NCBI GenBank assembly: GCA_013398295.1
Contig: VZSF01017903.1
Coordinates: 148,399-212,398 of the forward strand
DNA: 64,000 nt
Source of the DNA: Chionis minor
Lineage: Eukaryota > Chordata > Aves > Charadriiformes > Chionididae
Reading direction: 5' to 3'
Below, one piece after another: positions 12,166-22,720 of the stretch (positions are counted from its first letter, which is position 1; the number at the start of each line of letters is the position of its first letter). Below the pieces are notes generated by a model. The model ran no database searches and was not told the DNA's origin. It worked only from the letters and a program-made list of their open reading frames with translations. The position numbers were made by a program, and so were the translations under genes.

Positions 12166-15100
12166 GGAATTTGAAATTTGATATTTTCACTGACACCCTA
12201 AGCTTCAGACTGCTGGCTACTCTGGTACAGAATTGAACCGTTCACTATGTATTTCAGAAAAACATAGAAAATCAATTGCTGAGTGACTTGATGTCAATGT
12301 TAGCAATGACAAAAGTGTTTTATACTGTGCTCTAGAATACCTTTCTAATGGGTTCAGAGGCTTTTACATAATCTTCTCTGATTCATTTTCTAGAGGGGGC
12401 AAAGAAAATAAAAAAAGTAAAAAGTATTGTTATCATTACTGCTGCATTTCCCATGGCCCCAAAACCCAGCTAATGACCAGCCTTGACAAGTTCATTTCTG
12501 TGGAAGACATTCTCTTACTTCCAATTCACTACCACCCACAGATGACACTTTACAAAATGTCACTGTTACATAATTGATAATCACTCAACAACTGAGAAAA
12601 TGGAACTTGGAAAGAGGCAACATTTTGGTGTCCAGAAAGGAAATTCTCTTTCAGCTACTCCGTCCCAGTGCGGATAAGGTGAGTTCTCTTCTACAAGTAG
12701 GGAAAAAGGTTACTTTTGGATGGAGATGTCTTTCCAAACTGATGACCATTTTAAAAAAAAAAAAAAAAAAGGAAAAAGGAAATACTTATTTAATAAAATG
12801 ATGATCATCTTAAATGTATCTTGCCTTCTGGAGAACAAAGACTTTAAGAAAATCCAAAGCAAGCATTCCCTCACGGGAGATGTAATATGCTGAAGGGGAA
12901 TCTTGACAAATTTTAATGGTATATTAAAGTTGGGACACCGGAGACAGGAAGTGTGAAAGATATGTTTTTCCCTCAGATATTATATATGGATAGTCCCACT
13001 GTAACTGGGCAGTCATTGTGGTTGTACAATCAATCCTATTGGATTCCTAGGTGAAGGGTGCAGTTTTTAATAACTCTGTCTCTTAAGGCTCAAACTTTTA
13101 TCTGTTGCACAGAATAACACATCTGGTGCTTTTTTTCCTGTCTCTGGGTAAGACTGTTAAAAGCATGTAAGAATAGAAGTTGTCATTTATTTAGTCTGTG
13201 ATATAGACACCTGATACCAATTAGATTAGATGGCATTCACCAAATGCTTGTTGGTAGCCTGATGGTAGCCTGGGAAGGCACCAATAGTAATGTGAAAAAG
13301 CAGGTATTTATAAAATATTTCTAGTTGCCCTAAGAATAAGTCATTCACTGGTGTGCGATGTGCTGCAGCATAAGTGGAAGAGAAGGGCCCCAGTTAACAC
13401 CTCAGAAACACAGGCTACAAGTACTACTTTAATTAAGCAAGGTAGTTACCTAGCATTTTTACACTAATATTTCAAAACTGGCATTCACAGGCACTTCCGA
13501 TTCCTCTCATTTATTATTGAGGCTCCTCACAGCAGTCTACGGATTCCTTCCACTTCCCTCTGTGCTTGCATTCGTCATATACGTGACACCTTGGAACTGG
13601 TGTATGCATCCATGATTTGTGCTGTGATTAACACATTATCAGCTTCCCCCTTTCTCGTTAGCTAAAAATAGTTCTGGCTATCCCTGCTAGTCTGTCGCTC
13701 AGGTGATGGAGATGGAGGCTGCAGGAACCTTCTGTAGCATTTGGCAATCAGACCCATCTCACTCTCGCATTTCCCAAACCTCTCCTTGATCTCCTGGCAT
13801 GGGTAATGGTTCAGTGCTTTTTAATTTTTTTTTTTTTTTTAGGTCTGTTGCTCAAAGAATTGGAAGAATTTCCAAACTATAGCCTACGTTTTCTTCCCTT
13901 TCTGCTGCTTTCATGGACACCAGAAGTCTTTCTGTGTCTATTTTGCTGCTAGCAATGATGCTCACACAAGGCAGGGAAGCTCAGTCCCTTCTTCCTCCAA
14001 TGATAGCTGCTGTGGTTGCACCACCCAAATTTTACAAACAAACCAGAATTAAAAAACACCTAAAAGAGTAAAAGCACCAAAAAGAGTGCTTTGCCATCTT
14101 GTATGACTCACAAATGCCCAATGATATTTTTCTGAAACTTTCCTAGGATATTCAGCTGTAGGGTGTAAGCAAGCAGAGGAGCATTTTTGGGAAGTGATGT
14201 ATTTTGTTTTCAGGTTAAACTTGTATTTTAATTCACATTCTGCAAACGGAACTTCAGGTTGGTGCAAATACGAGAAGATTAAAATATTAGAGATCAAATT
14301 AGCCTCAGAATTAAAATCTGCATATGCGCATCTCTTTCCTTACCCCCAGGCAGTCAGCTCTTGAAGCTCCAAAATCTTGAACTATTTGCAAAACAGAGCA
14401 CTACTGAGAAGTGAATGCCTACCGTTCAGAAATATGAATTCCTGCCACTTCTCTCTTCCATGCTGTTTGTGGTCTCCAGAGTAAAAGCTTCTGTTTCAGA
14501 GCTGTGTCAAGAACCATGAAGCGTTATAGCCTGACCAGGCATCGACCTAGCACTAAGCAAACTCCTAAACCCTGGAGACAAGTCAGTGGAGAGATTAAAT
14601 AAACTTCTTTTAAAAATGTTGTCTCTAAACAGCTGCAAAAGTGGCACAACTATGTGGTTCTTTGGGTTTTCTTCTATTTCAGATCTATTTTAACCTTGCA
14701 GACTTTTTTAGCACTTTGTGTGGCCTGATTTAATGATTTTGTGCCATCATAAAGAATTATATGCAGTCCTCAACTTACTAGTGCTTCTAAATCTTCCAAA
14801 AATCTGGATCTTTCATCCTCTGACTTTGTGGCCCATTGTCTTATCTACTCAGAATATTATCTCAGAATTCCCCGCACCTCTTTTAGCAGGGAAAAATCCA
14901 TTCAGACCCATTTCTGAAGCCTGTAGGAATAGCAAGAGCATGAAGAAATCAATCAACAATCAACCGATCATTTGATCATGTGTGTGAACGTGACACTAAG
15001 TGTCAATTTTTAAATGTATGTAGAAAACCTTAACGTGTAACTGCAGTTACCCCTATTTACTCTAGGAAGTGCTGAATTAGAAATGTACAAGTTGGGATGC

Positions 15101-16355
15101 TTCAAAGGGAGCTAGTTACTGTAAGTGTTCCTGCTGAGGTATCTGAACTGCTTCTTCAAGTGATATATTCAAACAGAAATAAAGACTAAATGTATTTGGA
15201 TTTGTTTTTGGAAGAGAAGCATAACTAGTATCCCTATTTCTCTACTACCCTCCTTCTCAAATTCTTTTCCTGCTGTTTGTGGATCAAAGGTGGTTGTGCA
15301 TCTGTAGCAGGTAACAGTCTGTAAGTTTTTAAAGTTCAGAGATTTTAAGACTATAAAAGGTCACTGTTGCAGCACGTTCTGGGTCCTTGCATGTGAGGAC
15401 CATGGGACTGCTTCGCGTTCAACAACCAGATAAACTAGAACATCTATTTTGGAGAAATGCTTAAACTTGGTGTTGGTAGTGGGAGCGAGAAGCTGCATTG
15501 CTAGTTGGCTGGTGTTTTACACTGGTGTTTTCAGATGGTGTCCGTGCTCTTTGAAGTCTCACACAAGGAAGGGGCAAGCTTGGCACGGGAGCTGACTGTA
15601 CGCCTGAGCTGGGGGAAGGTCCTTTGCCCCTGGCAGAGCTGGTGTAGGGAGATGATACGCTGACAAGAGAACGTGAGTTTTCCTGCTATGTGCAAAACCC
15701 TTCCCAACCTCTTGGTATTTGTTACAAATGTACGTTTGAAAGTTGTTTCAGATGTTTCAGTCCCTTTGCTCCTCTTTGTCTTTAGGTTCAATCCTCATTT
15801 CCCTTTGTCAGCGCAGCATCCAGAATACTTCCAGACATGCACTGGGAAGCATGTTTTGGGCAATTTTTCTTCTTTCTTTCTTTCTTTAGAAGGAAAACAA
15901 TGCATCTTCCCAAAATGTACAATTAGTCTGTTTACGGGTACTGTGCTGTATTTGTTACTTAAAGGAAAACTATATGAGAATGACTTGTGCTTGACATAAA
16001 AATTGGTGTGGTTCGAAGCAGTTGCAGGTATGTGTGGCAGGGAAGGTAAATCCCAGTTTTTGGGATGGATTTGAAAGAAGCATTATGTATGGACAGAGCA
16101 TTGGAACACTGCTTTTTTTTATGCTTCCTTTGGGGCCTGGTTTGAACAAATAAGAAAGGCCCTGAAAACTTGCGAATAAGGCTTAAATGTATGTGATCTT
16201 ATGCCCCAGGGAGGAGTGGAATTAGTTGAGTAAGTACTTTTTTTTCCTTTTATTTTAATTTTCCTTCTTTGTGTTTTCCCTCGGACCTCTTTGACTTGTC
16301 GCCACGTGGACGTATGTCACTGGACTACAGTGATGTTTAAAGTCAAAGTGTACAA
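12166..16355. other. Unassigned noncoding sequence with A/T runs
   Basis: No gene or recognisable transposon. It contains A18 at 12,753-12,770, T16 at 13,825-13,840 and a short TTTC run near 15,877-15,893. Open frames are short (at most 108 codons, 15,673-15,999 plus) and look random. Confidence 0.5.
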
Positions 16356-16361
16356 TAGGTC

Positions 16362-16425
16362 CATGGGCCATATCCCCAGTTAGGGTCAAACCAGCATGGC
16401 AGAGCTGATTCCCACCAAGCAATCT
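16362..16425 (+). repeat. Ancient amniote repeat fragment
   Basis: GGGCCATATCCCCAGTTAGG, then AACCAGCATGGCAGAGCTGA, matches the block order 'gggccaaatcctcagctgg ... atcagcatagctcca' of an old dispersed amniote repeat. It is a short, diverged fragment. Confidence 0.55.
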
Positions 16426-17240
16426 GGCTGAATCTGATTAAACAGTCCGGATATTTTTTACACCTTATGTGTTCCCACCAGCTAGACAGGTTTATCGTGT
16501 AGCAGTTCACTAATGCCCTCAGGAAACCACTGGTTACTTCTTAGGCATATTTTGCATCCAACTTTAGTCTGCTGAGTGTTCAGTTTTGTTATGGCAATGA
16601 AAGCTTTAATAGCTAGTGAACGGGTCTCTACACTCTCTGCCATGGAAAGCAACCTCGATAACTTTATGTGGCAAAACTTCACTGTTGGGGATGGGGGAGC
16701 ACTGTTCTTGGTGTCCTTGAGCAATAAAAGGCACTGCGGGCCACGGGGCAGCACGTAGCACACGGGGAAAACGGGAAAAGGGCTAATCCCAGCCAGATCC
16801 CATTGCAGAACATCTTACTATCTGGCTAATCAGGATAAGTGCTGAAAAGCTTTGAGTGTGATGTCAGATTTATTTCACGATGAGCAGGGAAGATCTCTTG
16901 ATCCTCAAACACTTCAAGTAAAAGTTAAAAGGGGGGGTGTGAGGTGCGGGGGAGGAGGCGGAAAAAAGATATTGCGCTTTTTTTCTTTTTTTTTTCCAAG
17001 TGTGATGAACTGTTTTCTCCTCTAAGTGTTTTAAATAGCGGCAGTGTGAAAATTACATTTGCTTTGAATAATTGCTAGCATTTTTCCCATTGCAGTTCTT
17101 CTATCTGGAAGCTTTGTATCTAATATTGCTCTTGCATGAAACTCGGAGGAGCAGTGTGAATGGAGCGGCAGGTCCATTTTTAAAAAAAAAAAAAAATTTA
17201 TAATATTTTATTTGCTCAACAGTTCTATGCTGTGGCAACA
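16426..17240. other. Unassigned sequence with purine-rich and A-run tracts
   Basis: No coding gene recognised. It holds a G/A-rich tract at 16,929-16,968, a T-rich run at 16,980-16,996 and A15 at 17,182-17,196. Confidence 0.5.
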
Positions 17241-17257
17241 CAGGCTTACGCAGCACT

Positions 17258-17345
17258 TTATAAGCGTAGGCCCTGATCCAACAAAGGCTTATAGTGCGTA
17301 TGTTTAACTTTACGCTGACTCCAAAGGGAATATCGTGTGTGATAT
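17258..17345 (+). repeat. Ancient amniote repeat fragment
   Basis: GGCCCTGATCCAACAAAGGC, then GTTTAACTTTACGC and CTGACTCCAAAGGGAAT, closely follow the block order of a repeat common in sauropsids: 'ggccctgatcctgcaaa', 'gcttaactttacgcacg', 'ttgacttcaatggga'. This is the clearest copy of the family in the window. It marks an old insertion that predates the living species. Confidence 0.65.
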
Positions 17346-17689
17346 GGACTGTAGGTAAGGCCCATTTCCTGCCCTGAGCAGCTCGCGAGTGAAATAAGAC
17401 AAGACCCAGGACAACCATACACAAGCAGGAGTCTTGAACAGGGAAAAGATCCAGGGGAAAAAACCCTTCTTGAAGGGAATTTTGAAGAGGTAGGAAAAAA
17501 AAAATGCGTTTTTCATGTTGCAGATCAGGGGCAGTAAGAATGGCAGGGGGAGCTTGCAATGGGAGGACAAGGCAATAGATTAGGGACTGGGGGGTCTCTT
17601 AGGAGCTGGGATGCAGTATAGTAAAGGCCCTGGTGCGGTCTCTTGATTTTATCTGTTAACTAAATAAAACTGGTTGACACTTGAGGGCA

Positions 17690-17885
17690 TTCATTTTTAT
17701 TCAGTCTAATGAATACTGTCAAATCCTGAGAACAGCTTGTGGAATTCATACATAATTGTTTCACTGATGAAGAAACCGAGGCGGGGAGACTAATGATTTT
17801 CCCAAGGCCACAGAAGGAACATCATAATTAAAAAAAAAAAAATAAAAAATCTCTTTCCCAGGCCTGGGCTGAACCACTAATTCGT
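17690..17885 (-). repeat. MIR SINE fragment (reverse strand)
   Basis: On the plus strand GATGAAGAAACCGAGGCGGG, ATTTTCCCAAGGCCACAGAA and a later GGGCTGAACCAC are the reverse complement of the MIR core: 'cccctcagtttcctcatc', 'gtgaccttgggcaagt' and 'ggttcgaaccc'-like segments. An A-rich insertion/expansion at 17,829-17,847 splits the element. It is an ancient fossil SINE, and the best-supported MIR in the window. Confidence 0.75.
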
Positions 17886-17904
17886 CTCTGAACAGAGGGT
17901 AGTA

Positions 17905-18035
17905 TTTTCAGAGGTGCTATAATCTCATTTTTGAGTCATTTAGGCACCCTGAGGAGTTTAAGTGTCATTGGAAGGCAGCACTATTCAGGCTCCTAAAAGT
18001 CTAGATCAAGTTTATGAAGGAGTTTTAGGCTCCTA
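17905..18035. repeat. Ancient amniote repeat fragment (imperfect inverted type)
   Basis: Contains TTTTCAGAGGTGCTATAATC, GAGTCATTTAGGCACC, TTTAAGTGTCATTGG and a repeated word AGGCTCCTAA (17,988-17,997 and 18,028-18,037). These are blocks of a sauropsid repeat built around 'ttttcaaaagtgacttaggcac' and 'ttaggctcctaagt'. It lies just next to the MIR at 17.7-17.9 kb, so two old insertions are nested or abutting. Confidence 0.5.
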
Positions 18036-18097
18036 AGACACTTGCAAAGATTATCTGATATTTGAAAAGAATATCTGATAGGAAATTATAGACGTTT

Positions 18098-18127
18098 TTC
18101 TATGTATCTGTCTATCTATCTAGATAG
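18098..18127. repeat. (TCTA)n microsatellite
   Basis: Short imperfect TCTA/TCTG tetranucleotide run, ending in the 12-bp palindrome CTATCTAGATAG. Confidence 0.8.
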
Positions 18128-19990
18128 CTGGGCTGGATTGTGCTCTGATGAAGTCAGGCAGATCAGGTCTGGTACAACTGGCTGCAAAAAATCCCAATCA
18201 ATTCCCAGCATGGCAATTGGTTCTGTGAAGTGTCCTGCTTTACTGCTTTGTCATAGGAGCCCCGTTACCCAGGCTTGTCTCAGTAGACGGTAGCACTTTC
18301 TCTTTTCTTCCCTACTCATCAGTTTGGAAACCAGGTTCTAGCTGGCAGCATCTTCCTCTCGTGTGGGTAACACTAGGAAAAAATGATTGTTAACTGTAGA
18401 CGTTCTGTTTAGGGCAACAGAATCCTTTCCCAAGGATATATATCACTTTCCAACTTAGTCACGTGCACACCCAAGCCTGTGCATGAACTGCATTTCTGTT
18501 GCGTGATGCACCTTCCCATTTCATTCAGGTGGAGTCCTGGTAATATCAAATAAACATCTGCTTCTAGCTATTTTGAAGAATAACGCTCTGAATCACCTGC
18601 TGCTCAGCAATACATCCAATAAGTAAACAAATTCACTTGAAACTGCTGTGTGAATAAGTACTTACAGGAGTTGCAAACAGTACGCAGGATAAAAGGTTTG
18701 GAGAAAAATTTTCCCTGTTTGATTAGAAAGAATGTCTAAATGATTCAGACTCCAGGTGGCTACTCGCTGCTCCAAGTTACTGCAGGCACCTGCAGGGTTT
18801 ACTCTTCACGGGGACGAAGTGCAGCGTTGCAGGAGGTTGAGGAGCCACAGCGGAAGGGGGTCTGTATTGGGAAGAGCTCTCAGCACGTGTTTGCATGAGC
18901 ACCGCTGTTAATTTTGTGTAAAGGTTAGGAAAAGCACAGTCTTGTCCCCCACTCTGTGTTCATGCCTGCTTTTGCTTGGCCGAATCAGAAATAGCGGCTG
19001 GTTGCAACTTCACTCATACATCTGCTGATTTGAAGCGTGGATTGGATATTTTCAAACTCGGAAAGATGTAGCGTGGCCGGAGCAGGAGCCGTGTGCTCTG
19101 CAGGTGTGATTTGGGACCTGCGGGCATCTCTCGCGTTCGGGCATTTGGGAGCTCTACCTGAACAAGCTCCTTGAAATTGGGCCCTAAGCGTTTGAGTGAA
19201 ACCTCGTGTTATGAAAGGTCCCTGTGTAGTGTCCTTTGGGAAAGGGCTTAGTGTGCTCATTTGCATCTCTATACCCAGAATGCTTTTCCAGCTCATTGCT
19301 GTTTCATAGCCGTGCTGGTGTCAGTGCTACAAAGCAGCTGAGAATGGCTTGATGTGCTTCTGCATGCTGCTACTTTTCCTCTGGAGCAAAAGAAAGGATG
19401 TCTGTCTGGAAGGGGAGAACGAGACAAAATGTCCCTATCTTTTTCCCTGCAGCATGGGTAGTCTCCTGGCCACCCAAACAACCGGCAAGAGCTACTAAGA
19501 GGACAGATGCCGGTACTTAAAAGCTTAAGCTGCCTGCAAAATATAACCGCGCTCCCAGGCAAAGACGCAGCTGTGTGAAATTGTGAACCTTTAATGTGAT
19601 CCCACCTTCCTGCCACAGACAGTTTGTGGCAGCTTGGAGAAGCGCTGAAGGTCTGGAGACGTAAAATCCAGACTGTTGTGTGCGTTACAGGGCAGAAAAG
19701 CTGGTCGATTCTGCACTGCCACACCAAACGCGGCGATTGTGAGTGAATCTGTTCATGTTAAAAGCGCTGGGGTCAGGTGTGAGTGCTGCAAAGCATCCTA
19801 CTGCGCTGCAGAATTAGAGCCCAAATGGAAAAGAGCCCGACCGAGTGGTCATCAATTCCCTCCCCTGACAGGCAAGGGCTGTGCCCTGTAATGGATATAC
19901 TAGTTAGCGGCATATCCTTGAAGATTCAAGTGATTTGTAAGTTGTAGCCTGAGATAACTCAAAGGAAGTACTATATAAATGTCAAAGTTA
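18128..19990. other. Unassigned noncoding sequence
   Basis: No gene, RNA gene or repeat family recognised. Two overlapping chance frames on the minus strand (18,985-19,296 and 19,293-19,727, up to 144 codons) lie in locally GC-richer sequence and have no recognisable domains. Confidence 0.5.
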
Positions 19991-19999
19991 CTCTTAATA

Positions 20000-20390
20000 C
20001 ACTGGTGGCGGTACTTTTTCAAGGAATTGTCACTGAAGTAAAATTAACATGCAAAAGATATGGCAAATCTACTAGCAAATTATGTAAATATTTTGCAAGG
20101 GGCAAACTTTCAGTGCCAGGCGTGAAAATTGGGTCACAATTCCCATTAACAATTACACAGCCTGCGTGCCTAATTTTCCAGGCACCATGCTGAAAATTCA
20201 CCCCACGTTATGGAAGCAATTAATGGCTTAAAATTCTTTTTAGGCCAGTAAATGTGTAGAAGTGTTGATAGCCTTTTCTGTGTGGCATTTAATGAGCTAT
20301 AATCTGATAACTAGATTAGATTGTTCTCTCATGATATTGACAAAGATTGCTTTATATCGTTATTATTGCTATTTAAATACTACAGCGATG
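20000..20390. promoter_or_regulatory. Candidate conserved noncoding block
   Basis: Homeodomain-type words are dense (AATTAACATG, CAATTAATGG, TTTAATGAGC, ATAATCTGATAACTAGATTA), with a near-inverted TGCCTAATTTTCCAGGCA at 20,166-20,184. No transposon signature and no coding frame are visible. Inferred enhancer-like element. Conservation is unknown. Confidence 0.3.
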
Positions 20391-20394
20391 CCAG

Positions 20395-20500
20395 ATGCAC
20401 GGATCAGAGCCCTGTTGCGCTAGGTGCTGTACAAATATCTGTGAACATGTGGTCTCTTCACTGAAGACAGATATAATAACTACTTTGCTATTCTGGTCTG
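20395..20500 (+). repeat. Ancient amniote repeat fragment
   Basis: CAGAGCCCTGTTGCGCTAGG followed by GTGCTGTACAAATAT is the recognisable 'ccattgtgctaggcgctgtacaaacac' block of an old dispersed amniote repeat. The downstream part (GGTCTCTTCACTGAAG) fits its 'agtccctgccctgaag' continuation. A second copy lies near 49,550. Confidence 0.6.
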
Positions 20501-20735
20501 CTTAGGCACCAGGGAAATGCTGAAGGTTCCCACACAGTATGAATCTATTAAAAAGATAATCTGAAGCTATTTTGGTTTCTCATATAGAGGATTTTTTTTT
20601 CCCCCCCTTTTCAATGCTTACACATGACTTTCATTAGCATTGAATGTGTGTGGAGGGGAGTCGCTCTTAACGTTTGTAGCTCTGTACCTATCCCTTTCAT
20701 ATCAGTTAAATCCCAGCGAATATAACTGTTTAGTA
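20501..20735. other. Unassigned sequence with T/C run
   Basis: No recognisable element apart from a T9-C7-T4 run around 20,591-20,610. Confidence 0.5.
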
Positions 20736-20824
20736 ATTGTCTGGTATTTAATTAAAATACAATAACCCCTTTCCAGAGACGCCAGTTGTGAATCTGGTGG
20801 CCCAGTCATAAAGATGCTAATTTA

Positions 20825-20853
20825 ATGAATATTCATAAATCATGAATATTCAT
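20825..20853. promoter_or_regulatory. Duplicated ATGAATATTCAT palindrome
   Basis: The perfect 12-bp palindrome ATGAATATTCAT occurs twice, at 20,825-20,836 and 20,842-20,853, with a period of 17 bp. It sits in homeodomain-rich AT sequence (20,740-20,880, with TTTAATTAAAA and GCTAATTTAATG). The palindrome resembles dimeric POU-domain sites (MORE-type, two ATG/CAT half-sites around an AT centre). That a factor binds here is inference. The duplication itself is read directly. Confidence 0.5.
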
Positions 20854-20899
20854 AGAGTGTCAGGGATGTTCTTTTGTACCCTGCTGCTATGCCAGGTCT

Positions 20900-21740
20900 C
20901 GCTGGCACAGCAGACGGCACATGTTGAAGGAGCTTTGCTCCTAGGGGAGAAGAGAAATATTCACGCTGGAGCGGGACGTGTGTCTGGGTGTAACTCCGAG
21001 CGGAGGCACTGGGAGGAGAGGTGGTGGCTGGCAAGGAGCATCCGACCTGCCGAGTGGGATGAGCAGTCTCGTCGTGGCTACCAGGTGGCAGGATACATTT
21101 CTTCTCAGGGCTATTAATACTTTTATAGCTGATGTACAGCTCTGGCAAAGATGTTATGGTCAACCTTTGCAGTCACAGTGGCCACAGCCACCACTATCAC
21201 CACTTGAGCAGAGCCTGTCCACTGGGATTCTTGCTTACTCTTGCCCTGGCCAGGCTACACATGGGGAAAGGCACCATAGGAAGCTGCCTTAAAGCACTGT
21301 GACCTGCTGCGGGTGCTGGGTCTGACCTGCCCGAGGCTGCGGGGCTGAGCAGCGTTTGTGCAAGAAAGGCTTTCTTATCTAGGATGCTCCAGACAGCTCC
21401 TGGTAGTTGGGATCTTTCTCCAGGGTTTCCAGGGATTTGGTACCCTCCTTGATCGGCGGTGGTGACCCCGCTGCAATTCTCCATACTGCTGTTGTAACCC
21501 AATATCTCCTAGATTAATTTTGGGGTGGGTAGGGGAATGTAGTGATGTCTCTCGTTATTATTCAAAAGGAAAAAGAAAACACAGTTGCAGAAAACTGTGT
21601 TTTATCCTGTCACTTGAGATGCAGCTGACCAAAGTCAGTGTCCCTCCACAAAGTTCACAAACTCCATGCTTTCATCGTGACATGTTGTTAAAGAAAATGG
21701 GTGTTTAACTTATCCCTAGGAATTGCTAATATGCCTTCTA
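20900..21740. other. GC-richer unassigned sequence
   Basis: Several overlapping chance frames of about 90-107 codons occur on both strands because stop codons are rarer in this GC-richer stretch. None has a recognisable domain or convincing splice-bounded exon. No repeat recognised. Confidence 0.45.
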
Positions 21741-21749
21741 AGGAGTAGG

Positions 21750-22720
21750 CAAGGGAGTCAGCCTTGTGTTCGTTGCTCCTACAGGTTTCGATTGTCCCCA
21801 TCCTTCCAGGTTGATGGCTGAAATATGCTTGCATGCAAATGCTGCGTGCCCTTATGGTGCCTGTGTGATGCCAGTGAGGCACTTTGCCGCGACTTCACGT
21901 CGCGAGGCACGTACCTATGGGTGCGGAGCAAGCCCGCTTCTCACCCCGCCGCACGCTGCTGTGATGCAAATTTGTTCTCGTGAAAAAATGTCAGTGCATA
22001 GACTTGATCTGTTCCCTTTGGCAAAGTGTAGAGCTGGAGTGAGCAGGCGTACCTCTTGTCTGGACTGAGATGTCGGAAAGTTTCCGAACCCCGAGCGATG
22101 CTGGTGCTCCAAGACGCTGCTCCCTCCCTCCCCCAGGACCACTGCAGCGCTCGGGCTCCGGCTTTGTGCGAGAGATCCTTACAACCCCCCTATCAACACT
22201 TCAAACGTGTTCGCAAAAACTGGCAGGGGAAGGAGAAGGGGAGAAGGGCTGCCTGCGCTATCCAAGAGAGCTCTGTTTTCTCTGGTAATTTATTTCAGCT
22301 AATACACTTCTCTAATAGTTGCCGGCTCCAATCTTTGCTTACATAAACGCTTATTTAAAGCTCTTACGATCAAATCATTCATCTGGACTCAAACTCGCTT
22401 CTAAATTTGTGCATGCAAATTTTATTCATGGGCCCAGCTGTGTTCGTGCCGAATTTGCATTTGTGCATATGAATGTGTTGTTTTTTCCCTCTGTCAGCAT
22501 ACAACCACAGGCTGCAGCTGAAAATATGGACCTAGATTTCAAAAATTTTAATGACCGTACACTGAAAGTTTTAGTTCCTTTCCCCAGAGCTGGCAAACTT
22601 GTCTGCATAAGCCTTATCTTTATCCTTTGCTTTAGAGAGCTCACTAGTGTATGTTTCTGAAGATTTGCTTGCACGTGGCTTTCAAATAAAAAATGAGACT
22701 TTGTTTTGCCAATATGGGTA
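21750..22720. promoter_or_regulatory. Candidate enhancer: POU octamer cluster
   Basis: Four perfect octamers (ATGCAAAT or its complement) lie within 628 bp: 21,833-21,840, 21,964-21,971, 22,413-22,420 and, reversed, 22,453-22,460. A CpG-rich core at 21,885-21,965 sits between the first two and includes the inverted repeat CGCGAC/GTCGCG (21,888-21,893 and 21,899-21,904). Downstream are GCATATGAAT, AATTTTAATGA and GCTTTC-type words. Open frames across the block (up to 113 codons) have no recognisable domain. Octamers are the binding site of POU factors such as Oct1/Oct4/Brn classes (known). The enhancer role is inferred from clustering. Confidence 0.45.

Noticed and set aside
18098..18127. Possible CRISPR-like or satellite array
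   Set aside because: Only a short tetranucleotide microsatellite. No spaced direct repeats exist anywhere in the window that would support a CRISPR array.
19293..19727. 144-codon minus frame
   Set aside because: No domain, no splice-bounded structure that I can support, and a base composition like the flanks.
20166..20184. TGCCTAATTTTCCAGGCA as a microRNA-type hairpin
   Set aside because: Stem is only about six pairs with a large loop and no longer flanking complementarity. Not enough for a precursor.
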